This document shows, piece by piece, positions 40,101 to 49,877 of a DNA stretch of 64,000 nucleotides. The position numbers were made by a program, and so were the translations under genes. Below the pieces are notes generated by a model. The model did not search any database, was not told the origin of the DNA, and worked only from the letters and a program-made list of their open reading frames with translations. This DNA comes from Altererythrobacter sp. (lineage in GTDB: Bacteria > Pseudomonadota > Alphaproteobacteria > Sphingomonadales > Sphingomonadaceae): NCBI GenBank assembly GCA_017308255.1, contig JAFKFN010000006.1, forward strand, positions 62,001-126,000, written 5' to 3'. The number at the start of each line of letters is the position of its first letter. The first letter of the stretch is position 1.

Positions 40101-41759
40101 ACCCCGGGCGTGGGCCTCATCAGCCCGCCGCCGCACCACGACATCTATTCGATCGAAGACCTGGCGCAGCTGATCCACGATCTCAAGAACGTGAATCCGG
40201 CGGCGCGCGTTTCGGTGAAGCTGGTGTCGGAAGTGGGGGTGGGCACGGTCGCCGCGGGCGTCTCCAAGGCGCGGGCCGATCACGTGACCATCTCCGGCTA
40301 TGAAGGCGGCACCGGCGCTTCGCCGCTGACCAGCCTGACCCATGCGGGCAGCCCGTGGGAAATCGGCCTGGCCGAAACCCAGCAGACGCTGCTGCTCAAC
40401 GACCTGCGCAGCCGCATCGCCGTGCAGGTGGACGGCGGCCTTCGGACCGGGCGCGATGTCGCCATCGGCGCACTGCTCGGCGCGGACGAATTCGGCTTCG
40501 CCACCGCGCCCTTGATCGCCGCCGGCTGCATCATGATGCGCAAGTGCCATCTCAACACCTGCCCGGTGGGCGTGGCGACGCAGAACCCGGTGCTGCGGGC
40601 CCGCTTCACCGGCCAGCCGGAACACGTGATCAACTATTTCTTCTTCGTGGCCGAGGAACTGCGCCAGATCATGGCGGAGATGGGCTTCCGCACCGTCGAG
40701 GAGATGATCGGCCGGGTGGACCGGATCGACATGAAGCCGGCGATCGATCACTGGAAGGCGCGCGGGGTGGACCTTTCCCGCCTGCTGCACCGGGTGGAAC
40801 CGGCGGCCGGCATGTCGTTGCACCAGACGATCGAGCAGGATCACGGCCTGGCCGCCGCGCTCGACAACGATCTGATCGAGGCCGCCCGCCCGGCGATCGA
40901 GAGCGGCGAGACGGTGGTGCTCGAACGCACGGTGCGCAACGTCAACCGCACTGTCGGCGCGATGCTTTCGGGCGAGATCGCCCGGCGCCACGGCCATGCG
41001 GGCCTGAAGCCCGATCAGCTGCGCATCAGCTTCACGGGCGTGGCCGGGCAGAGCTTCGGCGCCTGGGCGGTCCACGGCGTCACGCTCGACCTGGTGGGCG
41101 ATGCCAATGACTATGTCGGCAAGGGCTTGTCGGGCGGGCGCGTGATCGTCCGCCAGCCGAGCCATGTCGACCGCGAGCCGACCGATAACATCATCGTCGG
41201 CAACACCGTGCTTTACGGCGCCATCGCCGGCGAGGCCTATTTCAACGGCGTCGCGGGGGAACGCTTCGCGGTGCGCAATTCGGGCGCGGTCGCGGTGGTC
41301 GAAGGCGCGGGCGATCATTGCTGCGAATACATGACCGGCGGCGTTGTCGCCGTGCTCGGCCGCACCGGGCGCAATTTCGCCGCGGGCATGTCGGGCGGCA
41401 TCGCCTACGTCTATGACGAGGACGGCAGCTTCCGCGATCGCTGCAATATGGCGCAAGTCGATCTCGTGCCGATCGATTCCGCGCCATCGGAAGACGAGGG
41501 GGCCGGCCGCCCGCAACAGCGCCCGGTCAACGTCAGCGATTCCGGGATGGGCGATATGCTGCGCCACGATGCCGAACGGCTGCGCATCCTGATCGAGCGG
41601 CACAAGCTGCACACCGGCTCGAAACGCGCCGCCGCGCTGCTCGACGATTGGGAGGCGGCATTGGGCAAGTTCGTCAAGGTCATGCCGCGCGACTATGCCG
41701 CCGCGCTGAAACAGCTCGAAGCCGAACGCGACGAAGCCGCCACCGTCGCGGCGGAATAG
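37113..41759 (+). CDS. gltB: Glutamate synthase (NADPH), large subunit
   Basis: GltB transfers the amide of glutamine to 2-oxoglutarate, making two glutamates. The 1548-residue protein has the class II glutaminase domain: Cys21 (HDSCGVGF) becomes the N-terminal nucleophile after propeptide removal, with [16 protein letters not shown] following. The FMN synthase domain includes [11 protein letters not shown] and [13 protein letters not shown]. The 3Fe-4S ligands are Cys1139, Cys1145 and Cys1150 ([16 protein letters not shown]). A GXGXG domain closes the protein. GTG at 37113, with AGGA 6 bases upstream, gives a short propeptide; starts further upstream are possible. gltD follows 128 bp later, beyond a repeat. 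Confidence 0.97.
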   Translation: MLREYPAPQGLYDPRNEHDSCGVGFVAHIKGAKSHAIVSQALEILANLDHRGAVGADPLLGDGAGILLQIPDPLYRQWAESEGLTLPPPGDYAVAMCFLPQREEAREFICGQFEKFIAKEGQHLIGWRDVPTNTDGLGKAVLESMPMIRQCFVGRGDNCADQDAFERKLIVIRKQTQNPLADLAEKHGMPEITHLYMPSFSSRTVVYKGLLLANQVGSFYGDLRDPLCVSALGLVHQRFSTNTFPSWKLAHPYRLIAHNGEINTVRGNVNWMNARRRTMESPLLGADLDKLWPIVPHGQSDTACLDNALELLLLGGYSLVHAMMMLIPEAWAGNPTMDPARRAFYEYHAALMEPWDGPAAVAFTDGRQIGATLDRNGLRPARFTVTRDDIVCMASESGVLPFREEDIVRKWRLQPGRMLLIDLEQGRIVEDEELKAQLAEAHPYERWLNQAQYKLEDLEALDAHLQEIVTDDETLLRHQQGFGYTQEDITKFLEPMAVNADDPIGSMGTDTPIAVLSRRPRLLFDYFKQNFAQVTNPPIDPIREELVMSLLSMIGPRPNLLGHGAGTHKRLEVSQPILSNEDLAKIRSVEEALDGAFRTATIDMTWDASTGVDGLEMAIKEMCWAATEAVLADKNILILSDRAQSKDRIDMPALLATAAVHHHLVRQGLRMQTGLVVETGEAREVHHFCALAGYGAEAINPYVAFETLEQIRKHKFPELTTKQVHKNYIKAIGKGILKVMSKMGISTYQSYCGAQIFDAVGLSSEFVDKYFTGTATTIEGIGLREVAEEAVRRHAAAYGDNPIYEKMLDVGGIYQYRLRGEDHAWTPESVASLQHAVRGNDYKNYEEFAKSINEQSQRLLTIRGLMELKKAARPLPLEEVEPAEEIVKRFATGAMSYGSISWEAHTTLAKAMNRIGGKSNTGEGGEDPQRFRPLENGDSMRSAIKQVASGRFGVTTEYLVNADDLQIKMAQGAKPGEGGQLPGHKVDKIIGRTRHSTPGVGLISPPPHHDIYSIEDLAQLIHDLKNVNPAARVSVKLVSEVGVGTVAAGVSKARADHVTISGYEGGTGASPLTSLTHAGSPWEIGLAETQQTLLLNDLRSRIAVQVDGGLRTGRDVAIGALLGADEFGFATAPLIAAGCIMMRKCHLNTCPVGVATQNPVLRARFTGQPEHVINYFFFVAEELRQIMAEMGFRTVEEMIGRVDRIDMKPAIDHWKARGVDLSRLLHRVEPAAGMSLHQTIEQDHGLAAALDNDLIEAARPAIESGETVVLERTVRNVNRTVGAMLSGEIARRHGHAGLKPDQLRISFTGVAGQSFGAWAVHGVTLDLVGDANDYVGKGLSGGRVIVRQPSHVDREPTDNIIVGNTVLYGAIAGEAYFNGVAGERFAVRNSGAVAVVEGAGDHCCEYMTGGVVAVLGRTGRNFAAGMSGGIAYVYDEDGSFRDRCNMAQVDLVPIDSAPSEDEGAGRPQQRPVNVSDSGMGDMLRHDAERLRILIERHKLHTGSKRAAALLDDWEAALGKFVKVMPRDYAAALKQLEAERDEAATVAAE

Positions 41760-41779
41760 AGATGGACACCTTCCTTTTT

Positions 41780-41866
41780 CGTCATTCCCGCGAAAGCGGG
41801 AACCCAGCGCACCCGGAAAGGTCGCGCAGCGTCTACTGGGTCCCCGCTTTCGCGGGGATGACGAAG
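41780..41866. repeat. Complete palindromic repeat (family B) inside the glt operon
   Basis: The arms CGTCATTCCCGCGAAAGCGG (41780 on, continuing GAACCCAG) and GGGTCCCCGCTTTCGCGGGG (then ATGACGAAGG) are inverted copies about 40 bp apart. The right arm ends in GAAGG just before an in-frame TTG of gltD, so it may supply its ribosome site. Confidence 0.8.
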
Positions 41867-41887
41867 GTTTGATTGGATAAGTTGCAG

Positions 41888-43324
41888 ATGGGCAAGGAAA
41901 CCGGCTTCCTGGAAATCGGGCGCGAAGACCGCACTTATGCGGACCCGAAGGAGCGCATCCGGCATTATCGGGAGTTCGTGGTCCCGCACAGCGAGGAAGG
42001 CCTGCGCAACCAGGCCGCCCGGTGCATGAACTGCGGCATCCCCTATTGTCACAACGGCTGCCCGGTGAACAACCAGATCCCCGACTGGAATCACCTCGTC
42101 TATGAAGGCGATTGGCGCAACGCGCTGGATAACCTGCATTCGACCAATAACTTTCCCGAGTTTACCGGCCGGATCTGCCCCGCCCCGTGCGAGGCAAGCT
42201 GCACGCTCAACATCATCGACCAGCCGGTGACCATCAAGTCGATCGAATGCGCCATCGTCGATCGCGGGTGGAAGGAACACTGGATCCGGCCGCATGTGCC
42301 CGACCGGGAAACCGGCAAGAGCGTCGCCATCGTCGGCAGCGGCCCGGCGGGCCTGGCCTGCGCGCAGCAGCTCGCCCGCGCCGGCCATTCGGTGACCGTG
42401 TTCGAGAAGGCGGATCGTATCGGCGGCCTGCTCCGCTACGGCATACCCGACTTCAAGATGGAAAAGCACCTCATCAACCGGCGCGCCGTGCAGATGGAGG
42501 CGGAAGGGGTGACCTTCAAAACCTCCACCGAAGTCGGCGTGGACGTATCGCTCAGGGCTCTCAAGGAGAACTTCGATGCGATCGTGCTGGCCGGCGGGGC
42601 GGAAGACCCGCGCCCGCTCCAGATCCCCGGCGCCGAGCTGTCGGACGTGCGGCAGGCGATGGAATACCTGACCCAGCAGAATAAGCGCAACGCCGGCGAC
42701 AGCGAGGAACGCGCCGCCCCGCGCGGCACGCTGACCGCGGCGGGCAAGCATGTCATCGTGATCGGCGGCGGCGATACCGGCTCCGACTGTGTCGGCACCG
42801 CCAATCGCCAGGGCGCCAAGAGCGTGACCCAGATCGAGATCATGCCTCGTCCGCCGGAGAAGGAAGACAAGGCGCTCACCTGGCCGAACTGGCCGATGAA
42901 GCTGCGCACCTCCAGCAGCCACGAGGAAGGGGTGGAGCGCGACTGGGCCGTGCTGACCAAGGAAGTGGTGGGCGAAGACGGCCGCGTCACCGGACTCAAG
43001 TGCACCCGCATCGAATGGATCGACCGGCAGATGACGGAGATCCCGGGCAGCGAATTCGTCATTCCGGCGGACCTGATCCTGCTGGCCATGGGCTTCCTCG
43101 GTCCGCGCAAGCCGGGGCTGCTGGCGCAGTCGGGCGTCGCGCTGACCGATCGCGGCAATGTCGCCGCCAACACGGACGATTATCGCACCAGCGATCCGAT
43201 GATCTTCGCCTGCGGCGACATGCGCCGTGGCCAGTCGCTGATCGTCTGGGCCATCCGCGAAGGCCGCCAGGCAGCGCGCGCGGTGGACCAGGCGCTGATG
43301 GGGGCAAGCGAACTGCCGCGCTGA
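41888..43324 (+). CDS. gltD: Glutamate synthase (NADPH), small subunit
   Basis: GltD takes electrons from NADPH through FAD and two 4Fe-4S clusters to GltB. The 478-residue product has cysteine clusters [17 protein letters not shown] and [14 protein letters not shown], the FAD loop [20 protein letters not shown], the NADPH loop [17 protein letters not shown] and the closing FAD motif [21 protein letters not shown] at 41888 gives the typical [14 protein letters not shown] start, but TTG at 41873 has a better spaced GAAGG (from the repeat). It forms an operon with gltB interrupted by a family B repeat. Confidence 0.96.
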   Translation: MGKETGFLEIGREDRTYADPKERIRHYREFVVPHSEEGLRNQAARCMNCGIPYCHNGCPVNNQIPDWNHLVYEGDWRNALDNLHSTNNFPEFTGRICPAPCEASCTLNIIDQPVTIKSIECAIVDRGWKEHWIRPHVPDRETGKSVAIVGSGPAGLACAQQLARAGHSVTVFEKADRIGGLLRYGIPDFKMEKHLINRRAVQMEAEGVTFKTSTEVGVDVSLRALKENFDAIVLAGGAEDPRPLQIPGAELSDVRQAMEYLTQQNKRNAGDSEERAAPRGTLTAAGKHVIVIGGGDTGSDCVGTANRQGAKSVTQIEIMPRPPEKEDKALTWPNWPMKLRTSSSHEEGVERDWAVLTKEVVGEDGRVTGLKCTRIEWIDRQMTEIPGSEFVIPADLILLAMGFLGPRKPGLLAQSGVALTDRGNVAANTDDYRTSDPMIFACGDMRRGQSLIVWAIREGRQAARAVDQALMGASELPR

Positions 43325-43421
43325 CGATCGAACAAAGCCTCACGCGGGGGCCAGGAGATAGTGCCACCGCGACGGCGGGCGCCGAGCGGGTCTTTCGTGC
43401 GTGGCCTATCTCATCCCAGCT

Positions 43422-43530
43422 TCGTCATTGCGAGCGCAGCGGAAGCGAAGCTGGCCAAAGGCCAACCAATCCAGGGCGGTTGGAACGGCCCTGGATTGCT
43501 TCGCCGGCTCCGCCTCCTCGCAACGACGAA
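43422..43530. repeat. Palindromic repeat (family A), third copy
   Basis: The element starts TTCGTCATTGCGAGCGCAGC and ends CTCCTCGCAACGACGAA, with GCCAAAGGCC and CCAATCCAGG/CCTGGATT inner pairings. It lies just downstream of gltD. A further common intergenic phrase, GCGCCTTCGCGTCTTTGCGTG, follows near 43568-43588. Confidence 0.7.
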
Positions 43531-43646
43531 ACCAAAGGCTTTCGTGCGAACGTGAAAAGCGGCTTGGCGCCTTCGCGTCTTTGCGTGAAGAAAAATCTGG
43601 CACGACGCTTCGTCTTCCGCCGCCGGTCGGCGCGCCTCGTTCGAAT

Positions 43647-43980
43647 TCAGAACCGAATGCGCGCACGCACGCCGACGGAGGGCGCGCCATGGAGCGTGGG
43701 CATCTGCACGACGTCCCCTTCGACCGGCCCGACTTGCAGGCGCAGTGCATCGCCGATCTCCTCCATCGTGGTGGGCGGGGGCGGGCCGGCGGGCCTGTAG
43801 CGATAGTTTCTTCGTCTTCCGGCGCGCAGACGATGATCACGTCCGGGCTGGACTGCGGGCAACCGCGCTTCTGCGGCAGGATGCGGAATGTCTTTCCTCG
43901 CGCCGCCAGGTCGTCTTCGCTGCCTTCCGCCGCGTATTCCGCCGGCGCTGGAAGGATGATCGGCTCGACCGGGGTGGCGT
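43647..43980 (-). pseudogene. Frameshifted, 5'-truncated remnant of a small secreted protein
   Basis: Reading leftward from about 43980, one frame gives a Pro/Glu-rich stretch (TPVEPIILPAPAEYAAEG) then PQKRGCPQSSPDVIIVCAPE with no start codon. At about 43805-43815 sense continues only in a second frame, as NYRYRPAGPPPPTTMEEIGD then ALRLQVGPVEGDVVQMPTLH, and ends VRARIRF-stop. Joining the frames gives a small protein resembling the sphingomonad family with an IVVCAP.(D/E)...YR.P core and an amphipathic ...VRIRF end. The signal peptide is missing: the remnant begins at the marR stop. It probably lost its start and then shifted frame. Sequencing error could explain the shift but not the lost start. 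Confidence 0.5.
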
Positions 43981-43991
43981 CCGAAACGGCG

Positions 43992-44426
43992 CTACCGGGT
44001 ATCCAGCGCCCCGATCGCCCGGTCGAGCAAGGCCAGCAGCACGTCCATGTCCGCCGCGCCTAGGGCATCGCGGATGGGTTTTTCTTCCTTGTCCACCGCC
44101 GCGAACAGGGCCGCCATCGCTTTCTCGCCTTCCGGCGTGACAGTGACGCCATAGCGCCGCCGGTCGATGGTGGAGCGGTCGCGCGCGATCAGGCCGCGCT
44201 GTTCCAGCTGGTCGATGATGCCCACCAGCGCGGACTTGTTGAGCCCGGCGCGTTCCGCCAGCGCCGTCTGCGAGCTGCCGGGATTGGCGGCGACGAGCGA
44301 GAGCACGGTGAGCGAGCCCGTCGGCAATCCGTGCGGCGCGGAGACCGAGATCGACCGCGCGCTCAGCGCGTTGCGCAATACCCGGATGCGCGGCCCTACG
44401 GAGCCCGCAAGCAAACCCCAGTGCAT
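43992..44426 (-). CDS. MarR-family transcriptional regulator
   Basis: A 144-residue winged-helix repressor-like protein. The recognition-helix region is SQTALAERAGLNKSALVGII followed by DQLEQRGLIARDRSTIDRRR and the wing YGVTVTPEGE. ATG at 44426 is chosen, but AAGGAA lies directly before it, so GTG at 44450 or TTG at 44498 may be used instead. No partner operon is obvious: it stands beside a decayed gene and converges with nothing it would clearly control. Confidence 0.85.
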   Translation of the reverse strand: MHWGLLAGSVGPRIRVLRNALSARSISVSAPHGLPTGSLTVLSLVAANPGSSQTALAERAGLNKSALVGIIDQLEQRGLIARDRSTIDRRRYGVTVTPEGEKAMAALFAAVDKEEKPIRDALGAADMDVLLALLDRAIGALDTR

Positions 44427-44555
44427 TTCCTTGGATCTATCCGTCGCCACGGGCCATCGCTCGCATCCGCGGGGCCGCTTGGCAACAGGCGATCCCAAAG
44501 AACTGTCTCCGGCCGATGGAAATCAGGCCGCTCCACCCGCCCCCAAGGCAGGAGC

Positions 44556-45233
44556 CTACCAGTCGATCTTTCCCCGTCCGTGCGCTTCGAGAAAGGCGTT
44601 CGCCTTGCTGAACGGCTTGGAGCCGAAAAAGCCGGAATGGGCCGAGAGCGGGCTGGGATGGGGCGATGTCAGCACGAGATGGCGCGTGCCCGGCCCCAGT
44701 TCGGGCACGCGCTGGGCCTTGTTGCGGGCGTGGCTGCCCCACAGGATGAACACGCTGGGCTCTTCACGCCGGGCGACGGCGGCCACGGCGGCATCGGTGA
44801 TCGCTTCCCAGCCTTTGCCGGCATGGCTGCCCGCGCGGCCGGCCTCCACTGTCAGCGAATTGTTCAGCAGCAGCACGCCCTGCCGCGCCCAGTGCTCCAG
44901 GTTGCCGTGCGGCGGGATGGCGACGCCTATGTCGTCGCGCAGTTCCTTGTGGATGTTGACCAGCGACGGCGGCACGCGCACCCCTTCCGGCACCGAAAAG
45001 CACAGGCCGTGCGCCTGGCCGGGCCCGTGATAGGGATCCTGCCCCAGGATCACGACCCTGACCTTGTCCAGCGGAGTCAGCTCCAGCGCGCGCAGGCGCT
45101 GCCCGCGCGGGGGGTATATCGTCTTGCCGCTGGCCTCTTCGCGGCGGAGCCAGCCGCCCAGGCGCCGGCTTTCCGGCATCGCCAGGACGGGTTCCAGCGC
45201 CGGGCGCCAGCTTTCCGGGATCGTTTCGCTCAC
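44556..45233 (-). CDS. ung: Uracil-DNA glycosylase
   Basis: A 225-residue family 1 uracil-DNA glycosylase that excises uracil to start base excision repair. Motifs: water-activating Asp66 in ILGQDPYHGPGQAHGL, the uracil pocket LLLNNSLTVEAG, and the leucine-loop HPSPLSAHSGFFGSKPF. GTG at 45233 gives the standard start (SETIPESWRPALEPVL); no ATG fits. It is divergent from the RNase D-like gene, 78 bp away. Confidence 0.95.
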   Translation of the reverse strand: MSETIPESWRPALEPVLAMPESRRLGGWLRREEASGKTIYPPRGQRLRALELTPLDKVRVVILGQDPYHGPGQAHGLCFSVPEGVRVPPSLVNIHKELRDDIGVAIPPHGNLEHWARQGVLLLNNSLTVEAGRAGSHAGKGWEAITDAAVAAVARREEPSVFILWGSHARNKAQRVPELGPGTRHLVLTSPHPSPLSAHSGFFGSKPFSKANAFLEAHGRGKIDW

Positions 45234-45311
45234 GCCCCTGGGTCTATGCCGGTGTGCGGGCGCTTGCCACCGCCCCTTTCCCTCTATCCCCAATCGGCCT
45301 AAGGCCCGGCG

Positions 45312-45929
45312 ATGGCAGTGCATTTCCATGAAGAAGACTTGCCCGCCGGCGTGCTGGCGCCTGGGGCGATCGCGATCGATACCGAGACCATGGGGCTCGT
45401 CACGCCGCGTGACCGGCTGTGCGTGGTGCAGGTGAGCGACGGGCAGGGGGACGAACATCTGGTGCGCTTCGGCGTCAACAGCCGCTACGATGCGCCCAAC
45501 CTGAAAGCCGTGCTGGCCGATCCCGCGCGGGTGAAGATCTATCATTTCGCCCGCTTCGACCTGGCCGCGATCGAATACTATCTCGGCGTCGTCGCCGCGC
45601 CGGTGTTCTGCACCAAGATCGCCAGCAAGCTGACTCGCACGTACACCGATCGGCACGGCCTCAAGAACCTGGTCCAGGAACTGCTGGGGGAGGACATCTC
45701 CAAGCAGCAGCAATCGAGCGACTGGGGTGCGCCCGAGCTGAGCGAGGCGCAGCGCGACTATGCGGCGTCCGACGTGCGTTTCCTGCACCGGCTGGTCGCG
45801 GTGTTCGAGGAACGCCTGGCGCGCGAGGGGCGGCGGGGCATCGCCCAGGCGTGCTTCGACTTCCTGCCGACGCGCGCCCGGCTCGATATCGCCGGATGGG
45901 CCGAGCAGGACATCTTCACCCACGATTGA
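45312..45929 (+). CDS. RNase D-like 3'-5' exonuclease
   Basis: A 205-residue DEDDy-family nuclease. Asp23 and Glu25 in AIDTETMGLV form motif I, HFARFDLAAIEYYLG is motif II, and YAASDVRFLHRL is motif III with Tyr and Asp. It lacks the HRDC domains of full RNase D, so it is the short form common in alphaproteobacteria directly upstream of lptC. It probably trims RNA 3' ends. lptC begins 32 bp later. Confidence 0.9.
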   Translation: MAVHFHEEDLPAGVLAPGAIAIDTETMGLVTPRDRLCVVQVSDGQGDEHLVRFGVNSRYDAPNLKAVLADPARVKIYHFARFDLAAIEYYLGVVAAPVFCTKIASKLTRTYTDRHGLKNLVQELLGEDISKQQQSSDWGAPELSEAQRDYAASDVRFLHRLVAVFEERLAREGRRGIAQACFDFLPTRARLDIAGWAEQDIFTHD

Positions 45930-45961
45930 AACGCGCGGCGTAGCCGCCACATGGGCTGGCG

Positions 45962-46606
45962 ATGAGCGAGCAAGCCGATCATATCCGCGATCGAAGGCGG
46001 GCCTTCGCCGCTCCGGGCAGCTCGCTCGACCGCGCGGTGAGGGTGCTGGCCGTGGTGCTTCCGGCGCTGGTCGGCGCGGTGGCGGCCGCGATGCTGATCT
46101 CCCCCCTGGGCCCGCGCGGCGAGGTGAGCTTCCTGCTCGATCGCAACAAGGTGGCCACGGCGGAGGATCGCCTGCGGGTGGATGAAGCGCTCTATCGCGG
46201 GCAGGACAAGAAAGGGCGCCCGTTCACCCTTTCGGCCGGCGAGGCGGTGCAGCAGAGCGCCAGCGTGCCGGTGGTGCAGCTGCGTGACCTGACCGCACGG
46301 ATGCAGCTCAACGATGGGCCGGCGGTGCTGCAGGCGCCGGGCGGGCGCTACAATATCGACGATCGCACGGTGGATGTGGACGGCACGGTGACGTTCGCCG
46401 CGGCGGACGGCTATCGCATCGCGGCGCGCGGCGTGTCGGTGGACCTGCCGGGCCGGCGGCTGGTCGGTTCGGGCGGTGTCGAAGGGGCGATCCCGGCGGG
46501 GACTTTCTCCGCCAACAGCCTCAGCGCCGATCTCGATGCCCGCACCCTCGCCCTGGAAGGCAGGGCTCGGCTGCGGATGGTGCCCGGAAAGATGCGGATG
46601 CCATGA
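45962..46606 (+). CDS. lptC: LPS export protein LptC
   Basis: LptC is the bitopic inner-membrane part of the LPS bridge that passes LPS from LptB2FG to LptA. The 214-residue product has one membrane helix (about residues 25-48, VRVLAVVLPALVGAVAAAML) and a periplasmic beta-jellyroll (about 55-214, with VQLRDLTARMQL). Its ATGA overlap with lptA indicates coupling. Confidence 0.88.
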   Translation: MSEQADHIRDRRRAFAAPGSSLDRAVRVLAVVLPALVGAVAAAMLISPLGPRGEVSFLLDRNKVATAEDRLRVDEALYRGQDKKGRPFTLSAGEAVQQSASVPVVQLRDLTARMQLNDGPAVLQAPGGRYNIDDRTVDVDGTVTFAAADGYRIAARGVSVDLPGRRLVGSGGVEGAIPAGTFSANSLSADLDARTLALEGRARLRMVPGKMRMP

Positions 46607-47205
46607 GCGAGGCTTTTCACCCCCGGATCGAGCGCGTAAGGACCGTTACGATGATGAACCGCCGCTCGATCGGCAGTGTTGCCCTGCGTTCCTTCGCCGC
46701 CGCGTTCGTCGCGGTGGCGGCGGCCGTGCTCGGCTTCGGTTCTCTGGCCGAAGCGCAAGGCATCGCCGGGTTCAATTCCAACCAGCCGGTGAACTACGCC
46801 GCCGATCGGATCGAGTTGCAGGACCGGCAGAACCGCGTGGTCCTTTCGGGCGACGTGGTCATCACCCAGGGCGATCTCAAGCTCACCGCCGCGCGCACCA
46901 CGGTGGCCTATACCAATGAGGGTTCGCTGCGCATCCAGCGGATCGATGCCACCGGCGGCGTCACCGTCCACCGGGGCACCGAATTCGCCCGCGGGGCGGC
47001 CGCGGTCTATGATTTCAACCGCCGCGTCATCATCCTCTCGGGCGGTGTCGCGCTGCGCCGGGGCACCGATACGCTCAACGGCGGGCGGCTGACGATGGAC
47101 CTCAACACCGGCCTTTCTACGGTGGAAGGCGGGGGTGGCGGGGCCTCGACCACGGCAACCCAAGGCGGGCGGGTAACCGGCCAGTTCTCGGTTCCCGAGC
47201 AGTAA
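46603..47205 (+). CDS. lptA: LPS transport periplasmic protein LptA
   Basis: LptA forms the periplasmic filament carrying LPS to the outer membrane. The 200-residue product has a signal peptide ending near SLAEAQ (an internal ATG at residue 17 or 18 would give a more usual one). The OstA-like strands follow: NYAADRIELQDRQNRVVLSG, DVVITQGDLKLTAARTTVAY and GGVTVHRGTEFARGAAAVYD. It overlaps lptC by 4 bp. The next gene is thrS rather than the ATPase gene lptB that normally follows. Confidence 0.92.
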   Translation: MSEAFHPRIERVRTVTMMNRRSIGSVALRSFAAAFVAVAAAVLGFGSLAEAQGIAGFNSNQPVNYAADRIELQDRQNRVVLSGDVVITQGDLKLTAARTTVAYTNEGSLRIQRIDATGGVTVHRGTEFARGAAAVYDFNRRVIILSGGVALRRGTDTLNGGRLTMDLNTGLSTVEGGGGGASTTATQGGRVTGQFSVPEQ

Positions 47206-47265
47206 CCCTTTCTCAGCAGGCGGGCTTGTGCCATTGCGCGAGGCCGCGATGGACGAAATCCCACA

Positions 47266-49260
47266 ATGACCGAAATGCTCAAGATCAGCTTGCCCGATGG
47301 TTCGGTGCGCGAAGTGCCGCCCGGCTCCACGCCGGCCGACGTGGCGGCTGCCATCGGCCCCGGGCTTGCCAAGGCGGCGCTGGCGGCGCGCGTGGACGGC
47401 GAAGTGCGCGATATCGGCCGCCCGTTCGAACGGGATGCCGAACTGGCGCTGATCACCGCGCGTGACGAGGCCGACGCTCTGGAACTGGTGCGCCACGACT
47501 ATGCCCACGTGCTGGCCGAGGCGGTGCAGGCGCTGTGGCCCGATACGCAGATCACCTTCGGCCCGGCGACCGACGACGGCTTCTATTACGATTTCGCCCC
47601 CGGCGCGCGTGGTCCCTTCACCGAAGAGGACCTGCCGGCGATCGAGGCGAAGATGCGCGAGATCATCGCCGCCGACAAGCCGCTCACCCGCGAAGCCTGG
47701 ACGCGCGACCAGCTCATCGCCTGGTTCGAGCAGCAGGGAGAGCGCTTCAAGGCCGAATGGGCCGCCGACCTCCCCGAGGGCGAGGAACTGACCGTCTATC
47801 GATCCGGCAGCGACTGGCTGGACATGTGCCGTGGCCCGCATCTCGCCAGCACCGGCAAGCTCGATCCGCAGGCGTTCAAGCTCACCCGCGTCTCCGGCGC
47901 CTACTGGCGCGGCGACCAGCGCAACGCGATGCTCAGCCGCATCTACGGCACCGGCTGGCTCAACAGGAAGCAGCTCGACGCCTATCTCGTCCGGCTGGAG
48001 GAAGCGGCCAAGCGCGATCACCGCAAGCTGGGGCAGGAAATGGACTTGTTCCACCTCCAGCAGGAAGCCCACGGCAGCGTGTTCTGGCACCCCAAGGGCT
48101 ATGTGATCTGGCGCGAGCTGGAAGCCTATATGCGCCGCGCGATCGACGGCGCCGGCTATCGCGAAGTCAAGACCCCGCAGGTGATGGACGCGCGCCAGTG
48201 GGAGCAATCCGGCCACTGGGGCAAGTACCGCGAGAACATGTTCGTCATCCCTGACGAGGTGCCGAACACCGAGGATGAAGGGCCACTGGTTTCCGACGCC
48301 GCCGAATGGATGGCGCTGAAGCCGATGAACTGCCCGGCGCACGTGCTGATCTTCCACCAGGGCATCAAGAGCTATCGCGATCTGCCGCTGCGCCTTTACG
48401 AAAACGGCTGCTGCCACCGCAACGAGCCGCACGGCGCGCTGCACGGGCTGATGCGCGTGCGCCAGTTCACCCAGGACGACGCGCATATCTTCTGCCGCGA
48501 AGACCAGATCGTGGAGGAAGTGCGCGCGTTCTGCCAGCTGGCCGACCGGGTCTACAAGGATTTCGGCTTCACTTACGCGATCAAGCTCGCGCTGCGGCCG
48601 GAGAACCGCTTCGGCAGCGACGAGGTGTGGGACGTGGCCGAAGCCGAATTGCGCGACGCCGTGACCAGGGCCGGCTTCGCCACCGAAGCTTTCGGGTGGG
48701 AGGAGCTTCCCGGTGAAGGGGCGTTCTATGCCCCCAAGCTGGAATGGCATCTTACCGATGCGATCGGCCGCACGTGGCAGGTCGGCACGATCCAGTCCGA
48801 CCGCGTGCTGCCGGAGCGGCTGGATGCAAGCTATGTCGGCGAGGATGGCGATCGCCATCGCCCGATCATGCTCCACCGCGCGATCTTCGGCAGTTACGAA
48901 CGTTTCATCGGCATCCTGATCGAACACTATGCCGGCAAGCTGCCGGTATGGCTGGCCCCGGTGCAGGCGGTGGTGGCGACGATCGTGTCCGATGCCGATG
49001 GCTATGCCCATGCCGTGGCTGAAAAGCTGGCCGCCGCGGGCATCCGTGCCGAGACCGATCTTCGCAACGAGAAGATCAACTACAAGGTGCGCGAACACTC
49101 GGTGAAGAAGGTTCCGCACCTGCTGATCGTCGGCAAGCGCGAGGCCGAGGAGGGCACCGTGGCCATCCGCACCCTGGGCGAGGAACGCCAGCGGGTCCTG
49201 CCGCTGGACGAGGCGATCGCCCTGCTCAGGGCCGAGGCGACCGCGCCCGATCTGAAATGA
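47266..49260 (+). CDS. thrS: Threonyl-tRNA synthetase
   Basis: A 664-residue class II synthetase that charges tRNA-Thr. It has the TGS domain (1 to ~62), an editing domain with HDYAH near residue 75 and a C-R-G-PH zinc-like motif in [10 protein letters not shown]. Class II motif 2 is [19 protein letters not shown] and motif 3 is GYAHAV-free but retains [19 protein letters not shown]. The anticodon-binding domain begins [18 protein letters not shown] at 47266 is the family start. A GNAT gene overlaps its stop by 4 bp. Confidence 0.97.
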   Translation: MTEMLKISLPDGSVREVPPGSTPADVAAAIGPGLAKAALAARVDGEVRDIGRPFERDAELALITARDEADALELVRHDYAHVLAEAVQALWPDTQITFGPATDDGFYYDFAPGARGPFTEEDLPAIEAKMREIIAADKPLTREAWTRDQLIAWFEQQGERFKAEWAADLPEGEELTVYRSGSDWLDMCRGPHLASTGKLDPQAFKLTRVSGAYWRGDQRNAMLSRIYGTGWLNRKQLDAYLVRLEEAAKRDHRKLGQEMDLFHLQQEAHGSVFWHPKGYVIWRELEAYMRRAIDGAGYREVKTPQVMDARQWEQSGHWGKYRENMFVIPDEVPNTEDEGPLVSDAAEWMALKPMNCPAHVLIFHQGIKSYRDLPLRLYENGCCHRNEPHGALHGLMRVRQFTQDDAHIFCREDQIVEEVRAFCQLADRVYKDFGFTYAIKLALRPENRFGSDEVWDVAEAELRDAVTRAGFATEAFGWEELPGEGAFYAPKLEWHLTDAIGRTWQVGTIQSDRVLPERLDASYVGEDGDRHRPIMLHRAIFGSYERFIGILIEHYAGKLPVWLAPVQAVVATIVSDADGYAHAVAEKLAAAGIRAETDLRNEKINYKVREHSVKKVPHLLIVGKREAEEGTVAIRTLGEERQRVLPLDEAIALLRAEATAPDLK

Positions 49261-49700
49261 AAGTTCGGCGTGGCACGCGGGCCGATGCGGCGCGCGCGCT
49301 GGAGATCTGGCGTGCCGCCGTTGAGGTGACTCACCCGTTCCTCAGTGCCGAGCATCGGGCCGATATCGATGCGATCGTCGCCGAATGGCTGCCCACCGCC
49401 GACCTGTGGCTGGTCGACGATGGCGATCGCCCGGTCGGCTTCCTGGCCATGGACGGCAAGCTGATCGATGCGCTCTTCGTCGATCCGGCCGTGCATGGGC
49501 GGGGTTTCGGCACCGCGCTGTTGAACCACGCGCTCACCCTCGCGCCCGATGCCGTGGTCGATGCCAATGAGCAGGCCACCAATGCCCTGCCGTTCTACGA
49601 GGCGCGCGGTTTCGTGCGCACGGGCCGATCGGATACCGATCCCGCCGGCAGGCCGTACCCGCTGATTCATCTGAAATATGGCGGCCGGCGCCAGGCCTAA
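49257..49700 (+). CDS. GNAT-family N-acetyltransferase (YjaB-like)
   Basis: A 147-residue acetyltransferase. The acetyl-CoA loop is [18 protein letters not shown] at about residues 78-95, with [20 protein letters not shown], where the tyrosine is the usual general acid. The layout ([13 protein letters not shown] near the start) resembles the YjaB/YiaC group. It overlaps thrS by 4 bp (ATGA) and so is made from the same message. Acceptor unknown. Confidence 0.85.
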   Translation: MKVRRGTRADAARALEIWRAAVEVTHPFLSAEHRADIDAIVAEWLPTADLWLVDDGDRPVGFLAMDGKLIDALFVDPAVHGRGFGTALLNHALTLAPDAVVDANEQATNALPFYEARGFVRTGRSDTDPAGRPYPLIHLKYGGRRQA

Positions 49701-49825
49701 AGCGGCAGCGCTTCGCCAGCGAGGATCAGCGTGGCGGCGCAGGCGATCACCAGGGCGATGCGCGCCGCTTCCGCCATGCGGCCCGTGGTGAGGGAAAGAA
49801 GGATCGCGCGCGCCATCGGCGGCAT
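49697..49825 (-). CDS. Possible 42-residue single-helix membrane protein
   Basis: On the minus strand an ATG at 49825 opens a frame of 42 codons: MPPMARAILLSLTTGRMAEA, then a hydrophobic helix ARIALVIACAATLILAGEAL ending PL-stop. One membrane helix is clear (about residues 20-37). Its stop overlaps the convergent acetyltransferase end by 4 bp. No ribosome site is evident, so it may be a chance frame; the helix and tight fit between genes argue for coding. Confidence 0.4.
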   Translation of the reverse strand: MPPMARAILLSLTTGRMAEAARIALVIACAATLILAGEALPL

Positions 49826-49877
49826 TGTCCGCCCCAATGCCTAACGAAACGTTACCGATGGGCCGGCCTCGCCGGAC

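Noticed and set aside
39135..41612. An 825-codon antisense frame over gltB
   Set aside because: Same shadow effect; gltB motifs including its 3Fe-4S cysteines are on the plus strand.
43406..43840. A 144-codon minus-strand frame containing DVIIVCAPE
   Set aside because: After about 15 residues it runs in the wrong frame through the decayed gene and then through repeats; better explained as a frameshifted pseudogene.
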